From the NCBI RefSeq assembly GCF_001646665.1, contig NZ_LWBU01000090.1, positions 7,517-71,516 of the forward strand: DNA of 64,000 nt, read 5' to 3'. Of this stretch, positions 16,126-24,885 are shown one piece after another (within the stretch, counting starts at the first letter, position 1; each line of letters starts with the position of its first letter). The DNA comes from Streptomyces noursei. Its GTDB lineage: Bacteria; Actinomycetota; Actinomycetes; Streptomycetales; Streptomycetaceae. Under the pieces are notes generated by a model. The model saw only the letters and a program-made list of their open reading frames with translations. It was not told where the DNA came from and did not search any database. The translations under genes were made by a program, and so were the position numbers.

Positions 16126-16928
16126 GTGGCACGAGTCCGACCCCCGCGGAACAGCATCTGGGGGACCGCCTCGCCGCGCTCGTCGACGGCGAGCTGGGCC
16201 ACGACGCCCGCGAGCGGGTCCTGGCCCATCTGGCGACCTGTCCCAAGTGCAAGGCCGAGGCCGACGCACAGCGCAGGCTCAAGAGCGTCTTCGCCCAGGC
16301 CGCCCCACCGCCCCCCTCCGAGGGGCTCCTCGCCCGCCTCCAGGGGTTGCCCGGGGGTGCTCCGGGCGACGACGACCGGGGCGGACCCTTCGGCGGCGAG
16401 CGCGCCCTCGGAATGAGACCCGGCACCTTCGGCTACGCCGGGGGACCGGACGCGGGCTTCCGCATCCACGAAGTGGGCCGCCAGGAGGCGGAGCGCTCCC
16501 CCTGGCGCGGCCGGAGGTTCGCGTTCGCGGCCGCCAGCGCCGTGTCGTTCGCGGCGATCGCCCTGGGCGGTGCGCTGCCGACGGTCGCCACGGTGGACGC
16601 CCGCGGTGACGGCACGGGCAACAGCGTCACCCCGATGCGGTCGTCCGGCCAGACCCAGGGCGCCGGCACCGGCAGCGGTGACAACAGCCGCCGCCGCGGT
16701 GGCGGCCACGCACCGGTCCGGCTGACCGAGCGGCCGGCCGCACCGCTGGCCGCCGTGCCGCTGCACGCGGTGCGGCGCCCGGGTGTCCATCCCCTTCTGC
16801 CGGCCTCGCCCCCCGGTGCGGTGAGCGCGCTGAACGCCACACCACCCGCACCGCTGATACGCCCGGTCGGCCCCGGTGCGGACGCCACCCCGTCCCCCAG
16901 CTCGCTGCCGCTGCCCGCGGGCCGCTGA
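16122..16928 (+). CDS. Zinc-binding anti-sigma factor, RseA-like, membrane-anchored
   Basis: A 268-residue protein. The N-terminal anti-sigma domain has the HxxxCxxC zinc motif as HLATCPKC (residues about 30-37). A hydrophobic stretch about residues 130-155 ([18 protein letters not shown]) predicts one membrane span, followed by a Pro/Ala/Arg-rich external tail with no recognised domain. Such proteins hold the cognate sigma factor at the membrane until redox or proteolytic release. The start overlaps the sigma factor stop by GTGA, a strong pointer to the partner. Compare M. tuberculosis RseA (Rv1222). Confidence 0.87.
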   Translation: MSGTSPTPAEQHLGDRLAALVDGELGHDARERVLAHLATCPKCKAEADAQRRLKSVFAQAAPPPPSEGLLARLQGLPGGAPGDDDRGGPFGGERALGMRPGTFGYAGGPDAGFRIHEVGRQEAERSPWRGRRFAFAAASAVSFAAIALGGALPTVATVDARGDGTGNSVTPMRSSGQTQGAGTGSGDNSRRRGGGHAPVRLTERPAAPLAAVPLHAVRRPGVHPLLPASPPGAVSALNATPPAPLIRPVGPGADATPSPSSLPLPAGR

Positions 16929-17021
16929 CCGGAGCCCCCTGCACGGGGGCGGCCGGACCTGGTTGAATCCTGCTCAGTGGCGTCCCGAGGGGGCGCGGGA
17001 CGGGCACGCAGCGGGGAGAAC

Positions 17022-18788
17022 ATGGACGACGGGAAGCCCACGGGGCCCAAGCCGAAGTGGTGGAGCCGCCCGGCGCGGCAGCACATGGTGGCGGAGGCGG
17101 GCGGCCCCGAGGGCGGCGCCCCGCGGACGGCCCCGCCCGTCCCCGGGCCCGGCCCCGCGCAGGACCCCGGCCCCGCCGCGAAGGCGGTCGCGCCCGCGTC
17201 CCGCCCGCAGCCGCTGCACCAGCCCGACGAGTACCGCACCCCGCCCTACGGCGAGCCGGGCCCGTGGGCGCCCGCACCGCCCGTCCAGCGGCCCATGGCG
17301 ACGCCGGCGCACGGCACCGCCGTCCCGCCCGCCCCCGGCACCCCCGGCCCGGGCACCCCGCCCGGGCACCCGGGACACCCCGGGCCCCCGGCGACCGCCC
17401 AGCAGCCCGGCGTCCCGCCGCAGGCCGGGCCCCCGCACCCCACCGGTCCGCACACCACCGCCCAGCAGCCCGGCGTCCCGCAGGCCGGGCACCCGCAGCC
17501 GCCCACCGCCCAGCACCCCGGCCTTCCGCAGCCGCCCGCTCCTGCGGGGCCGCGCCAGGAGCACCCCGGCGCCCCGCAGCCCTCGCAGTGGCTCCAGTAC
17601 GACCCGTGGAGCACCCCCGGCGGGCCGCACCAGCCGCTGCTCCACCCCGGCGGCCCCCTGCCGCACGCGCCGCGCAAGGGGCGGCGGCGCGGCCTCGCCG
17701 CCGTCGCCGCGCTGCTGTTCGCCGGGCTCACCGGCGTGCTCGGCGGCGGTGTCGGCGCGTACGTCGAGCGGCACGGCGGGCTCACCACCGTCGAGCTGCC
17801 GCAGGCCGGGCCGGAGGACGGCGACCGGGCGCCGGACAGCGTCGCCGGCATCGCGGCCAGCGCCCTGCCCGGTGTCGTCACCCTCCATGTGAGCGGCGGC
17901 GGCGAGCAGGGCACCGGCACCGGCTTCGTCCTCGACGAGCGGGGGCACATCCTCACCAACCACCACGTCGTCGACCCGGCCGGCACCTCGGGCGACATCA
18001 CCGTCACCTTCAGCGGCGGCGAGACGGCCGCGGCCGAGCTGGTCGGCAAGGACAGCGGCTACGACCTCGCCGTCGTCCGGGTGAAGGGCGTCTCCAACCT
18101 CAAGCCGCTGCCGCTCGGCAACTCGGACAACGTCCGCGTCGGGGACCCGGTCGTCGCCATCGGCGCCCCCTTCGACCTCCAGAACACCGTGACCTCCGGC
18201 ATCATCAGCGCCAAGGAGCGGCCCATCACCGCGGGCGGGGAGAAGGGCGACGGCAGCGACATCAGCTACGTCGACGCCCTCCAGACCGACGCTCCGATAA
18301 ACCCCGGCAATTCGGGCGGACCGCTGCTCGATTCCAAGGCCCGGGTCATCGGCATCAACAGCGCCATCCGCGCCGCCGACAGCGGCTCGGGGCCCGACGG
18401 CGGCCAGGCCGGCTCGATAGGACTCGGCTTCGCCATCCCCGTCAACCAGGGCAAGCGCGTCGCCGAGGAGCTGATCAACACGGGCAAGGCCGACCACCCG
18501 GTGATCGGGGTGAGCCTCGACATGAAGTACACCGGCGACGGCGCCCGGGTCGGTGAGAAGGCCCAGGACGGCGGCGCCTCCGTCAGCCCCGGCGGCCCGG
18601 CCGCCAAGGCGGGCATCCGGCCCGGCGACGTGATCACCAAGGTCGACGGCCAGCGCGTGCACAGCGGCGAGGAGCTGATCGTCAAGATCCGCGCCCACCG
18701 CCCCGGCGACCGGCTCCGGCTCACCCTGGAGCGCGGCGGCCGGGAGGAGACCAAGACGCTGACGCTCGGTTCGTCGGCGGGCGGCTGA
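17022..18788 (+). CDS. HtrA/DegP-like serine protease, membrane-anchored with PDZ domain
   Basis: A 588-residue protein: a cytosolic Pro/Gly/His/Gln-rich low-complexity region (about 1-220), one membrane helix (about 228-250), a trypsin-like domain with catalytic His315 (TNHHVV), Asp348 (GYDLAVV) and Ser431 (NPGNSGGPL), and a C-terminal PDZ domain (about 490-588). The protease faces the outside and probably degrades misfolded cell-surface proteins or cuts regulators. The ATG at 17022 has a GGGGAGA site; an in-frame upstream GTG lacks one. It is 93 bp after the anti-sigma gene, as in Rv1221-1223. The long proline-rich N-terminal half is typical of actinobacterial homologues. Confidence 0.93.
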   Translation: MDDGKPTGPKPKWWSRPARQHMVAEAGGPEGGAPRTAPPVPGPGPAQDPGPAAKAVAPASRPQPLHQPDEYRTPPYGEPGPWAPAPPVQRPMATPAHGTAVPPAPGTPGPGTPPGHPGHPGPPATAQQPGVPPQAGPPHPTGPHTTAQQPGVPQAGHPQPPTAQHPGLPQPPAPAGPRQEHPGAPQPSQWLQYDPWSTPGGPHQPLLHPGGPLPHAPRKGRRRGLAAVAALLFAGLTGVLGGGVGAYVERHGGLTTVELPQAGPEDGDRAPDSVAGIAASALPGVVTLHVSGGGEQGTGTGFVLDERGHILTNHHVVDPAGTSGDITVTFSGGETAAAELVGKDSGYDLAVVRVKGVSNLKPLPLGNSDNVRVGDPVVAIGAPFDLQNTVTSGIISAKERPITAGGEKGDGSDISYVDALQTDAPINPGNSGGPLLDSKARVIGINSAIRAADSGSGPDGGQAGSIGLGFAIPVNQGKRVAEELINTGKADHPVIGVSLDMKYTGDGARVGEKAQDGGASVSPGGPAAKAGIRPGDVITKVDGQRVHSGEELIVKIRAHRPGDRLRLTLERGGREETKTLTLGSSAGG

Positions 18789-18934
18789 CCGTCCACCGCG
18801 CGGCCACCCCGCCGTCGCCGCGAGGTACCGCCGCGACAGCCGGGCCAGGTACCGTGGTACGGGCCCCGGGCCCGGACGGCCCCACGGACCGCGCACCATG
18901 GACCGAGGGCCGGACCCTGTGAAGGAGCAGCAAG

Positions 18935-19393
18935 GTGTTCAATGACATAGGCGCACTCGAGCTCGTGGTGCTCGTGGTCCTTGCCGTGCTCGTCTTCGGC
19001 CCCGACAAGCTGCCGAAGGTCATCCAGGACGTCTCCGGCTTCATCCGCAAGATCCGTGACTTCTCCGAGAACGCGAAGCACGACATCCGCAGCGAACTGG
19101 GTCCGGAGTTCAAGGACTTCGAGTTCGAGGACCTGAACCCCAAGACGTTCATCCGCAAGCAGCTGACGGAGAACGAGGACCTCAAGGAGATCCGCAGCAG
19201 CTTCGATCTCAAGAAGGAGATCAACGACGTCGCCGACGCCGTCAACGGCCACGAGCCCGACGCGTCCGTCCCGGCCGGGGTCGGTGGCGCCGCCTCCCGC
19301 GCCGAGGGCCCCGGGGGCGGCACGGACCTGCTGAAGAAGGGCGACAGGCCCGACCAGGCCGACCGCCCGCCGTTCGACGCCGACGCCACCTGA
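18935..19393 (+). CDS. tatB: Sec-independent protein translocase TatB
   Basis: A 152-residue protein with the Tat signature: a short N-terminal membrane helix (residues about 6-20), FGPDKLPK at the hinge, then an amphipathic helix (VIQDVSGFIRKIRDF) and a polar tail. TatB binds twin-arginine precursors with TatC before TatA-dependent export. The length and the long tail favour TatB over TatA. The start is a GTG with AAGGAG about seven bases upstream. It lies directly behind the stress protease gene, as in mycobacteria. Confidence 0.9.
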   Translation: MFNDIGALELVVLVVLAVLVFGPDKLPKVIQDVSGFIRKIRDFSENAKHDIRSELGPEFKDFEFEDLNPKTFIRKQLTENEDLKEIRSSFDLKKEINDVADAVNGHEPDASVPAGVGGAASRAEGPGGGTDLLKKGDRPDQADRPPFDADAT

Positions 19394-19523
19394 ACCCCTC
19401 CCTCGGCGCTCTTGCCGGGAAGAGGCCCCGTGAGGTGGCTATCCTCTCCATCTGTCCGGTTGCGTCGGCGCCCGTCGGGGCGCGCGGCACCGGACCTCAT
19501 GGAACGAGGAGGCGGCCGGGCAG

Positions 19524-20216
19524 ATGGAGACGACGAGTCGAGTAGGGGCGCAGGGTGCCGCACCCGGCACCGCACCGGCGTCCGCGGCGGACACGCCCGA
19601 GGGGGTGCCCGCGACCCGGCGTACGGTCGACGGTTATCTGCGTGCGTCGTTCCCCTGGTACGGGCTGGACGAGGCGTTCACCGGGCCCCGCTGGCTGATG
19701 CAGGTCGGCACGTCCGCCGACGGCACGGTGCAGCACGGCTCGATCGGCCACGGTGACGAGCCGTCGATACGGCCGGACCGCCTCGACCCCGCGGGGGCCG
19801 AGAAGGAGCGGTACGCGGTCGTCGTGACCGTCGCCGCGAGCCCCGTGCGCCGCAGCGGCGACGGTACGGGGGTGCTGGACGCCACCAGCGTGTCGTCCGC
19901 CGCCTGGCTGGCCGGTTCGGGGCTCCTGGCCTACACCTGGCCGCCGCAGCTGGACCACGCGCTGCGGGACGACTGGCTCGACCAGCAGACCGAGGCCGCC
20001 TTCGAGCTCGCCGACGAGCTCGGCGGGCCGGAGTGGTCGACGCTCTCCCTGCCGGTGGACGGCGTCCCGACGCCGTTCCACTACCGGGAGTCCGAGTACG
20101 GCTGGGTACTGGCCGGCACGACGCCCGGCGGGGCCCATCTGGGTGCGTACGGACGGGGGATGAGCGCGTACGGCCTCGGCTTCGCGGTCGTGCGGGACAT
20201 CACCGCCTACGCGTAG
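19524..20216 (+). CDS. Conserved hypothetical protein, no recognised domain
   Basis: A 230-residue soluble protein. After a low-complexity Ala/Pro N-terminus (about 25 residues) comes a well-structured region with RRTVDGYLRASFPWYGLDEAF and GPRWLMQVGTS, then two Trp-rich strands (PEWSTLSLPVDG, FHYRESEYGWVLAG). No membrane segments, signal peptide or catalytic motif can be seen. A GAGGAGG site lies upstream of the ATG. It sits between tatB and the convergent mrp, a position that appears conserved in Streptomyces as far as I remember. The function is unknown. Confidence 0.75.
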   Translation: METTSRVGAQGAAPGTAPASAADTPEGVPATRRTVDGYLRASFPWYGLDEAFTGPRWLMQVGTSADGTVQHGSIGHGDEPSIRPDRLDPAGAEKERYAVVVTVAASPVRRSGDGTGVLDATSVSSAAWLAGSGLLAYTWPPQLDHALRDDWLDQQTEAAFELADELGGPEWSTLSLPVDGVPTPFHYRESEYGWVLAGTTPGGAHLGAYGRGMSAYGLGFAVVRDITAYA

Positions 20217-20226
20217 CGGCGGACGT

Positions 20227-20263
20227 GTGGAGGGGCACCGCTCGGCGAGCGGTGCCCCTCCAC
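20227..20263. terminator. 17-bp perfect hairpin between convergent genes
   Basis: Bases 20227-20243 pair with 20247-20263 around a three-base loop. It fills most of the 71-bp gap before mrp on the opposite strand and is likely a bidirectional terminator. Confidence 0.8.
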
Positions 20264-20287
20264 GGTGTCGGCGCCGGAACGGCGCCG

Positions 20288-21421
20288 TCAGAACTTGTTG
20301 CGCGGGGTGATCCCCAGCGACATGCCCGACAGGCCGCGCTGACGGCCGCCGAGCTTGCCCGCGATGGAGCGCAGCGCCGCGCCCGCCGGCGAGTCGGGGT
20401 CGGACAGGACGACCGGCCGGCCCTCGTCGCCGCCCTCGCGCAGCCGTACGTCGATCGGGATGGAGCCCAGCACCGGGACGCTGGCGCCGGTCGTCTTCGT
20501 CAGGCCGTCGGCGACCTTCTGGCCGCCGCCGGTGCCGAACACGTCGACCATCTCGTCGCAGTGCGGGCAGGGCAGGCCCGACATGTTCTCGACGACGCCC
20601 ACGATCTTCTGGTGGGTCTGCACCGCGATGGAACCGGCGCGCTCGGCCACCTCGGCCGCCGCCTGCTGCGGCGTGGTGACGACCAGGATCTCGGCGTTCG
20701 GCACGAGCTGCGCGACGGAGATCGCGATGTCGCCGGTGCCCGGCGGCAGGTCCATCAGCAGGACGTCCAGGTCGCCCCAGTACACGTCCGCGAGAAACTG
20801 CTGGAGCGCGCGGTGCAGCATGGGGCCGCGCCACACGACCGGGGCGTTGCCGGGGGTGAACATGCCGATGGAGATGACCTTCACGCCGTTCGCCGACGGC
20901 GGCATGATCATGTTCTCGACCTGGGTCGGACGGCCGTCGGCGCCCAGCATGCGCGGCACGCTGTGGCCGTAGATGTCGGCGTCCACGACACCGACCTTCA
21001 GGCCGTCGGCGGCCATCGCCGCCGCCAGGTTCACGGTGACGGACGACTTGCCGACGCCGCCCTTGCCGGACGCCACGGCGTACACCCGGGTCAGCGAGCC
21101 GGGCTTGGCGAACGGCACCTCGCGCTCGGCGGTGGTGCCGCGCAGCGCGGCGGCCAGTTCCTTGCGCTGCTCGTCGCTCATCACGTCGAGCGTCACGTCG
21201 ACGCCGGTGACGCCCTCCACGCGGGAGACCGCCTCGGTCACGCGCGTGATGATCGTCTCGCGCATGGGGCAGCCGGAGACCGTGAGGTAGACGGTGACGG
21301 CGACCGCCCCGTCCGCACCGATCTCCACCGACTTGACCATGCCGAGCTCAGTGATCGGTCGGTTGATCTCGGGATCGTTCACCGTCGCCAGTGCTTCGCG
21401 CACCGCGTCTTCCGTAACCAT
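20288..21421 (-). CDS. mrp: Mrp/ApbC/NBP35 family iron-sulfur cluster carrier ATPase
   Basis: A 377-residue P-loop NTPase. The N-terminal MIP18/DUF59 domain (about 1-95) includes LTVSGCPMRETI. The deviant Walker A is SGKGGVGKSSV (about 118), followed by VDADIYGHS, and the cluster-binding CPHC lies near residue 275. It delivers Fe-S clusters to apo-proteins. The ATG at 21421 gives the family N-terminus MVTEDAVREAL; there is no Shine-Dalgarno match just upstream, so a leaderless transcript is likely. Convergent with the hypothetical gene at 19524. Confidence 0.93.
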   Translation of the reverse strand: MVTEDAVREALATVNDPEINRPITELGMVKSVEIGADGAVAVTVYLTVSGCPMRETIITRVTEAVSRVEGVTGVDVTLDVMSDEQRKELAAALRGTTAEREVPFAKPGSLTRVYAVASGKGGVGKSSVTVNLAAAMAADGLKVGVVDADIYGHSVPRMLGADGRPTQVENMIMPPSANGVKVISIGMFTPGNAPVVWRGPMLHRALQQFLADVYWGDLDVLLMDLPPGTGDIAISVAQLVPNAEILVVTTPQQAAAEVAERAGSIAVQTHQKIVGVVENMSGLPCPHCDEMVDVFGTGGGQKVADGLTKTTGASVPVLGSIPIDVRLREGGDEGRPVVLSDPDSPAGAALRSIAGKLGGRQRGLSGMSLGITPRNKF

Positions 21422-21464
21422 ACGGAGATGGTACGGCGCCGGACCCGGCCACCGGAAAGCCCTG

Positions 21465-22010
21465 TCAGCGGTCGGATTCGTCACTCCCGCGGGACGCCCC
21501 GGGCGGGAATAGATCCCGCCGCTCGTGCAGCTCCCGCACCAGGTCCTCCAGCTCGGACCGGATCCAGTCGCGGGTGGCGACCTCGCCGAGGCCCATCCGC
21601 AGGGCCGCGATCTCCCTCGTCAGGTACTCGGTGTCGGCGATGGACCGCTCGTTCTGCTTGCGGTCCTGCTCCAGGTTGACCCGGTCCCGGTCGGCCTGCC
21701 GGTTCTGCGCCAGCAGGATCAGCGGGGCCGCGTAGGAGGCCTGGAGCGACAGGGCGAGGGTCAGGAAGATGAAGGGGTACTCGTCCCAGCGCAGCTCGTC
21801 GGGCGCCGAGATGTTCCACACCACCCAGACAACGACGATCACCGTCATCCAGACGAGGAACCGGCCCGTGCCGATGAAGCGGGCGACCCTTTCCGAGAGC
21901 CGCCCGAACGCCTCCGGGTCGTAGGCGGGCAGCAGCTTGGGCCGCCGGATGCGCGGCTGGTCCAGCCGGATGCGGGACACGGGCGGCTCGCCGGGACGCT
22001 CAGGCGCCAT
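21465..22010 (-). CDS. DUF1003 membrane protein
   Basis: A 181-residue protein with two predicted membrane helices (FLVWMTVIVVVWVVWNI at about 50-66 and YPFIFLTLALSLQASYAAPLI at about 78-98, split by a short loop) and a long C-terminal coiled coil rich in Arg, Asp and Glu. DUF1003 proteins are of unknown function. The start codon lies inside the end of the MgtE-like gene, an 11-bp overlap, so the two are translationally coupled and may work together. Compare the Rv1231c-Rv1232c pair. Confidence 0.87.
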   Translation of the reverse strand: MAPERPGEPPVSRIRLDQPRIRRPKLLPAYDPEAFGRLSERVARFIGTGRFLVWMTVIVVVWVVWNISAPDELRWDEYPFIFLTLALSLQASYAAPLILLAQNRQADRDRVNLEQDRKQNERSIADTEYLTREIAALRMGLGEVATRDWIRSELEDLVRELHERRDLFPPGASRGSDESDR

Positions 22011-23280
22011 GCGCGGCCTCGCTCTCGCCGTCCGGCTCGAACTCCGTCTCCCGCCAGTCCTCGGGCAGCAGGTGGTCGAGGACGTCGTCGACGGTGACCG
22101 CGCCGAGCAGCGAACCGCTCTCGTCGACCACCGGGGCGGCGACCAGGTTGTAGGCGGCCAGGTAGCTCGTCACCGAGGGCAGCGGGGTGTCCGGGGCGAG
22201 CGGCGCCAGGTCGGTGTCCGCGATCGCCGAGACCAGGGTGAAGGGCGGGTCGCGCAGCAGCCGCTGGAAGTGCACCGTCCCCAGGTACTTGCCGGTCGGC
22301 GTCTCGTCCGGCGCCCGGCACACGTACACCTGGGCGGCCAGGGCGGGGGAGAGGTCCTGCTGGCGCACCCGGGCCAGCGCGTCGGCGACCGTCGCGTCGG
22401 GGCGCAGCACGATCGGCTCGGTCGTCATCAGGCCGCCCGCCGTACGCTCCTCGTACGACATCAGCCGGCGTACGTCGGCGGCGTCGTCGGGGCGCATCAG
22501 CGTCAGCAGCCGCTCCTTGTCCTCCTCGGGCAGCTCCGACAGCAGGTCGGCGGCGTCGTCCGGGTCCATGGCCTCCAGGACGTCGGCGGCCCGCTCCTCC
22601 TTGAGCTTGCCGAGGATCTCGATCTGGTCGTCCTCGGGCAGCTCCTCCAGCACGTCGGCGAGCCGGTCGTCGTCGAGGGCCGCGGCGACCTCGGCACGCC
22701 GTTTGGGGGTCAGGTGGTGCAGGACGTTGGCGAGGTCGGCCGGGCGCATCCGCTCGAAGGTGGCGACCAGGCTCTCGGCGCCCTGCCCCACCTCCTCCAG
22801 CGAGAAACCGGTGACGGCCGACCACTCGACGGTGAGCGTCTCGCCCTTGCGGCGCAGTGCCCCGCCGCCGCCCCGGCGGACGAAGACCTTGTCGATCTCC
22901 CAGTCGCGGCGGGCCGGGAGCTGCTGGATGGCGACGTCGAGGACGGTCACCTCCGCGCCGTCCTCGACCAGCCGGACGCGGCGGTCGAGCAGCTCACCGA
23001 GGACCAGGCGCTCGGTGGGGCGCTGCTCGAAGCGGCGCACGTTGAGCACCCCGGTGGTGATGACCTGGCCGGACTCCACACCGGTGACCCGGGTCATGGG
23101 CAGGAAGATCCGGCGGCGCCCGATCACCTCCACCACCAGGCCGAGCAGCCGGGGCGGGCGGCGGCCGACGCGCAGCATCGCGACCAGGTCGCGCACCCGG
23201 CCGACCTGGTCGCCGTTGGGGTCGAAGACCGGGATGCCGGCGAGGTGCGAGACGAAGATCCGGGAAGCGCCTGCCGCCAT
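22000..23280 (-). CDS. MgtE-like protein without the channel domain (PRC barrel, MgtE-N, CBS)
   Basis: A 426-residue soluble protein. Residues about 5-130 look like a PRC-barrel pair (FVSHLAGIPVFDPNGDQVG). Residues about 165-280 are the helical MgtE N-domain with repeats such as DDRLADVLEELPEDDQ and DDAADLLSELPEEDK. Residues about 285-410 form two CBS motifs. The family's membrane pore is missing: no transmembrane segment can be found and the protein stops after CBS. It may sense magnesium or adenine nucleotides rather than transport. AGGAGG eight bases before the ATG fixes the start. It overlaps the DUF1003 gene and lies near corA. Confidence 0.85.
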   Translation of the reverse strand: MAAGASRIFVSHLAGIPVFDPNGDQVGRVRDLVAMLRVGRRPPRLLGLVVEVIGRRRIFLPMTRVTGVESGQVITTGVLNVRRFEQRPTERLVLGELLDRRVRLVEDGAEVTVLDVAIQQLPARRDWEIDKVFVRRGGGGALRRKGETLTVEWSAVTGFSLEEVGQGAESLVATFERMRPADLANVLHHLTPKRRAEVAAALDDDRLADVLEELPEDDQIEILGKLKEERAADVLEAMDPDDAADLLSELPEEDKERLLTLMRPDDAADVRRLMSYEERTAGGLMTTEPIVLRPDATVADALARVRQQDLSPALAAQVYVCRAPDETPTGKYLGTVHFQRLLRDPPFTLVSAIADTDLAPLAPDTPLPSVTSYLAAYNLVAAPVVDESGSLLGAVTVDDVLDHLLPEDWRETEFEPDGESEAAHGA

Positions 23281-23456
23281 GCCGCACACCTCCTCGTCTG
23301 CCGGGACAGTCTTGCTTTGTGCCGGTTCAGGCTAGCCCGTCCCGGTGCGGGTCGCCCAGGCAGGGCGTCCGTACGGCTCTCTGCCGGCGGTCGTATACGG
23401 CACCGGTACGCTGCCGTCTGCCAACCCCCCACGGTTTGATGAGAGGCAGTGCGCTG

Positions 23457-24284
23457 GTGACCTTTCTCGCCCCGGCTTCGCGCGCCCGCCGGGCCGCTCT
23501 CCCCGTCGCCCTGTGCGCCGGACTGACCGCGGTGCTCACCGCCTGCGGAGAGGAACCGCCGCCCGATCCGGACGCCGGCACGAACGGGGTGGGCAAGCTG
23601 TCCGCCACCGCGATCGAGTCGAAGGCGCGGGCCGCGGCGGGCCGGGCGACGGCGGTACGCCTGTCGGGGACGCTGGTCAGCAAGGGCGGCACGTACGAGC
23701 TGAACATGCGGCTGAGCCGGACCGGCGCGGCGGGGTCGGTGGTCACCCGGACGTCCACCTTCGAGCTGCTGCGGGTCGAGGACGCGCTGTACCTCAAGGC
23801 GGACGCGGACTTCTGGGCGAGCGCGACGGACGCGGAGGACGGCGGGCAGGGCGACTCCGGGTCGGAGGACCCGGAGGGCGAGGGCGACTCCGGGCCGGGG
23901 GACTCCGGGACCGGGGCGGCGGACAAGCTCGACGACAAGTACGTGAAGGTGCCCGAGGACGATCCGTCCTACAAGCAGCTGCGCGGCTTCACGGAGATGA
24001 ACGTCCTGCTCGGAGGGCTGCTGGAACTGCACGGCGACGTCAACAAGGGCGACCGCTCCAAGATCGGCGGCATCCGCACGATCAAGGTCGCGGGCGGCCC
24101 CAAGGGCGAGGGCGGCACCCTCGACGTCTCCCTGGAGGGCACGCCCTATCCGCTCCAGTTCGCCCGGGGCGGCGGGGCGGGCGTGGTCGTCCTCTCGGAC
24201 TGGAACAAGGCCTTCCCGCTGACGGCCCCGTCCAAGGAGGAGACGCTGGACTACGGGCGCCAGCTGCCCCGTACCAGCGACTGA
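23457..24284 (+). CDS. Probable lipoprotein of unknown function
   Basis: A 275-residue exported protein. The N-terminus has basic residues, a hydrophobic stretch and the lipobox LTAC with the modified cysteine at about residue 30. The body starts with an Ala/Arg-rich strand region and a Gly/Asp/Ser-rich acidic insert near 125-160. Overall pattern (VRLSGTLVSKGGTYELNMRLSRTG, then LYLKADADFW) resembles LppX/LprG-type fold proteins that carry lipids, a weak resemblance only. I use the GTG at 23457 with GAGAGG ten bases upstream; an ATG at 23439 is an alternative. It diverges from the MgtE-like gene. Confidence 0.75.
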   Translation: MTFLAPASRARRAALPVALCAGLTAVLTACGEEPPPDPDAGTNGVGKLSATAIESKARAAAGRATAVRLSGTLVSKGGTYELNMRLSRTGAAGSVVTRTSTFELLRVEDALYLKADADFWASATDAEDGGQGDSGSEDPEGEGDSGPGDSGTGAADKLDDKYVKVPEDDPSYKQLRGFTEMNVLLGGLLELHGDVNKGDRSKIGGIRTIKVAGGPKGEGGTLDVSLEGTPYPLQFARGGGAGVVVLSDWNKAFPLTAPSKEETLDYGRQLPRTSD

Positions 24285-24296
24285 CGGCCCACCACC

Positions 24297-24321
24297 GCCC
24301 GGCGGACCGCTTCCGCCGGGC
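24297..24321. terminator. Hairpin between the lipoprotein gene and the convergent gene
   Basis: Nine bases GCCCGGCGG at 24297-24305 pair with CCGCCGGGC at 24313-24321, in a 71-bp gap between convergent genes. Further GGCGGG/CCCGCC runs next to it allow alternative pairings. Confidence 0.5.
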
Positions 24322-24355
24322 CCGGCGGGAGGGCAACGCCCGGCGGAGCGCGCGG

Positions 24356-24862
24356 TCAGCGCTTGCGGCGCTTCAGGAGCAGCCGGGGGAGCGCCGCCGG
24401 GACCGGGTTGCGGGTGGTGGCCGGCGTGGGGAGCGGGGGCGCGGCCAGGGAGCCGTCCGGGTGGGCGGTCGCCACGTCCCGCGGGGTGAGCCGCAGCACC
24501 CGGCACTCGCGCGCCCAGCGCTCGGTCATCGTCTCGGCGTCCGGGGCGTTCAGCCGCTTGCCCTTCAGCTCCGCGACCGCCGCCTCCCACGGCTCCGAGC
24601 CGGCCGCCAGTTCCGAGACGGCGGCCGTCCAGGCGACGACGCGGCCGCCCTTGTCCTTGCTGCGCACCGTCACCTCGGCGGCGGAGCCGTCCGCGAGCCC
24701 CGGCAGCGGCTGCTCGCCGGGGCCGTCACCGACGACGTGCGCCGCGCCGTCGACCCACACGTGCCACAGCGCGCGGGCCGGGCCCTCGCCCCGTACCCAG
24801 ATCAGGCCGGACTTCTTGGTGGCCTCCTCGACGAGGGCCCGGTCGAGCAGTGCGTCAGTCAT
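24356..24862 (-). CDS. Conserved hypothetical protein, possible split-barrel fold
   Basis: A 168-residue soluble protein, MTDALLDRALVEEATKKSG at its start. Strand pattern GLIWVRG, ALWHVWVDGAAHVVG, AEVTVRSKDKGGRVVAWTAAVSEL suggests a small beta barrel like pyridoxamine-phosphate oxidase relatives, but no cofactor residues can be assigned. The C-terminus is Pro/Arg-rich (LPRLLLKRRKR). The ATG at 24862 is chosen as the first that gives the compact domain. It lies 23 bp downstream of corA on the same strand, so it may be the last gene of that transcript. Confidence 0.7.
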   Translation of the reverse strand: MTDALLDRALVEEATKKSGLIWVRGEGPARALWHVWVDGAAHVVGDGPGEQPLPGLADGSAAEVTVRSKDKGGRVVAWTAAVSELAAGSEPWEAAVAELKGKRLNAPDAETMTERWARECRVLRLTPRDVATAHPDGSLAAPPLPTPATTRNPVPAALPRLLLKRRKR

Positions 24863-24885
24863 GACCCGCAGCTTAGCCAGTCGGG

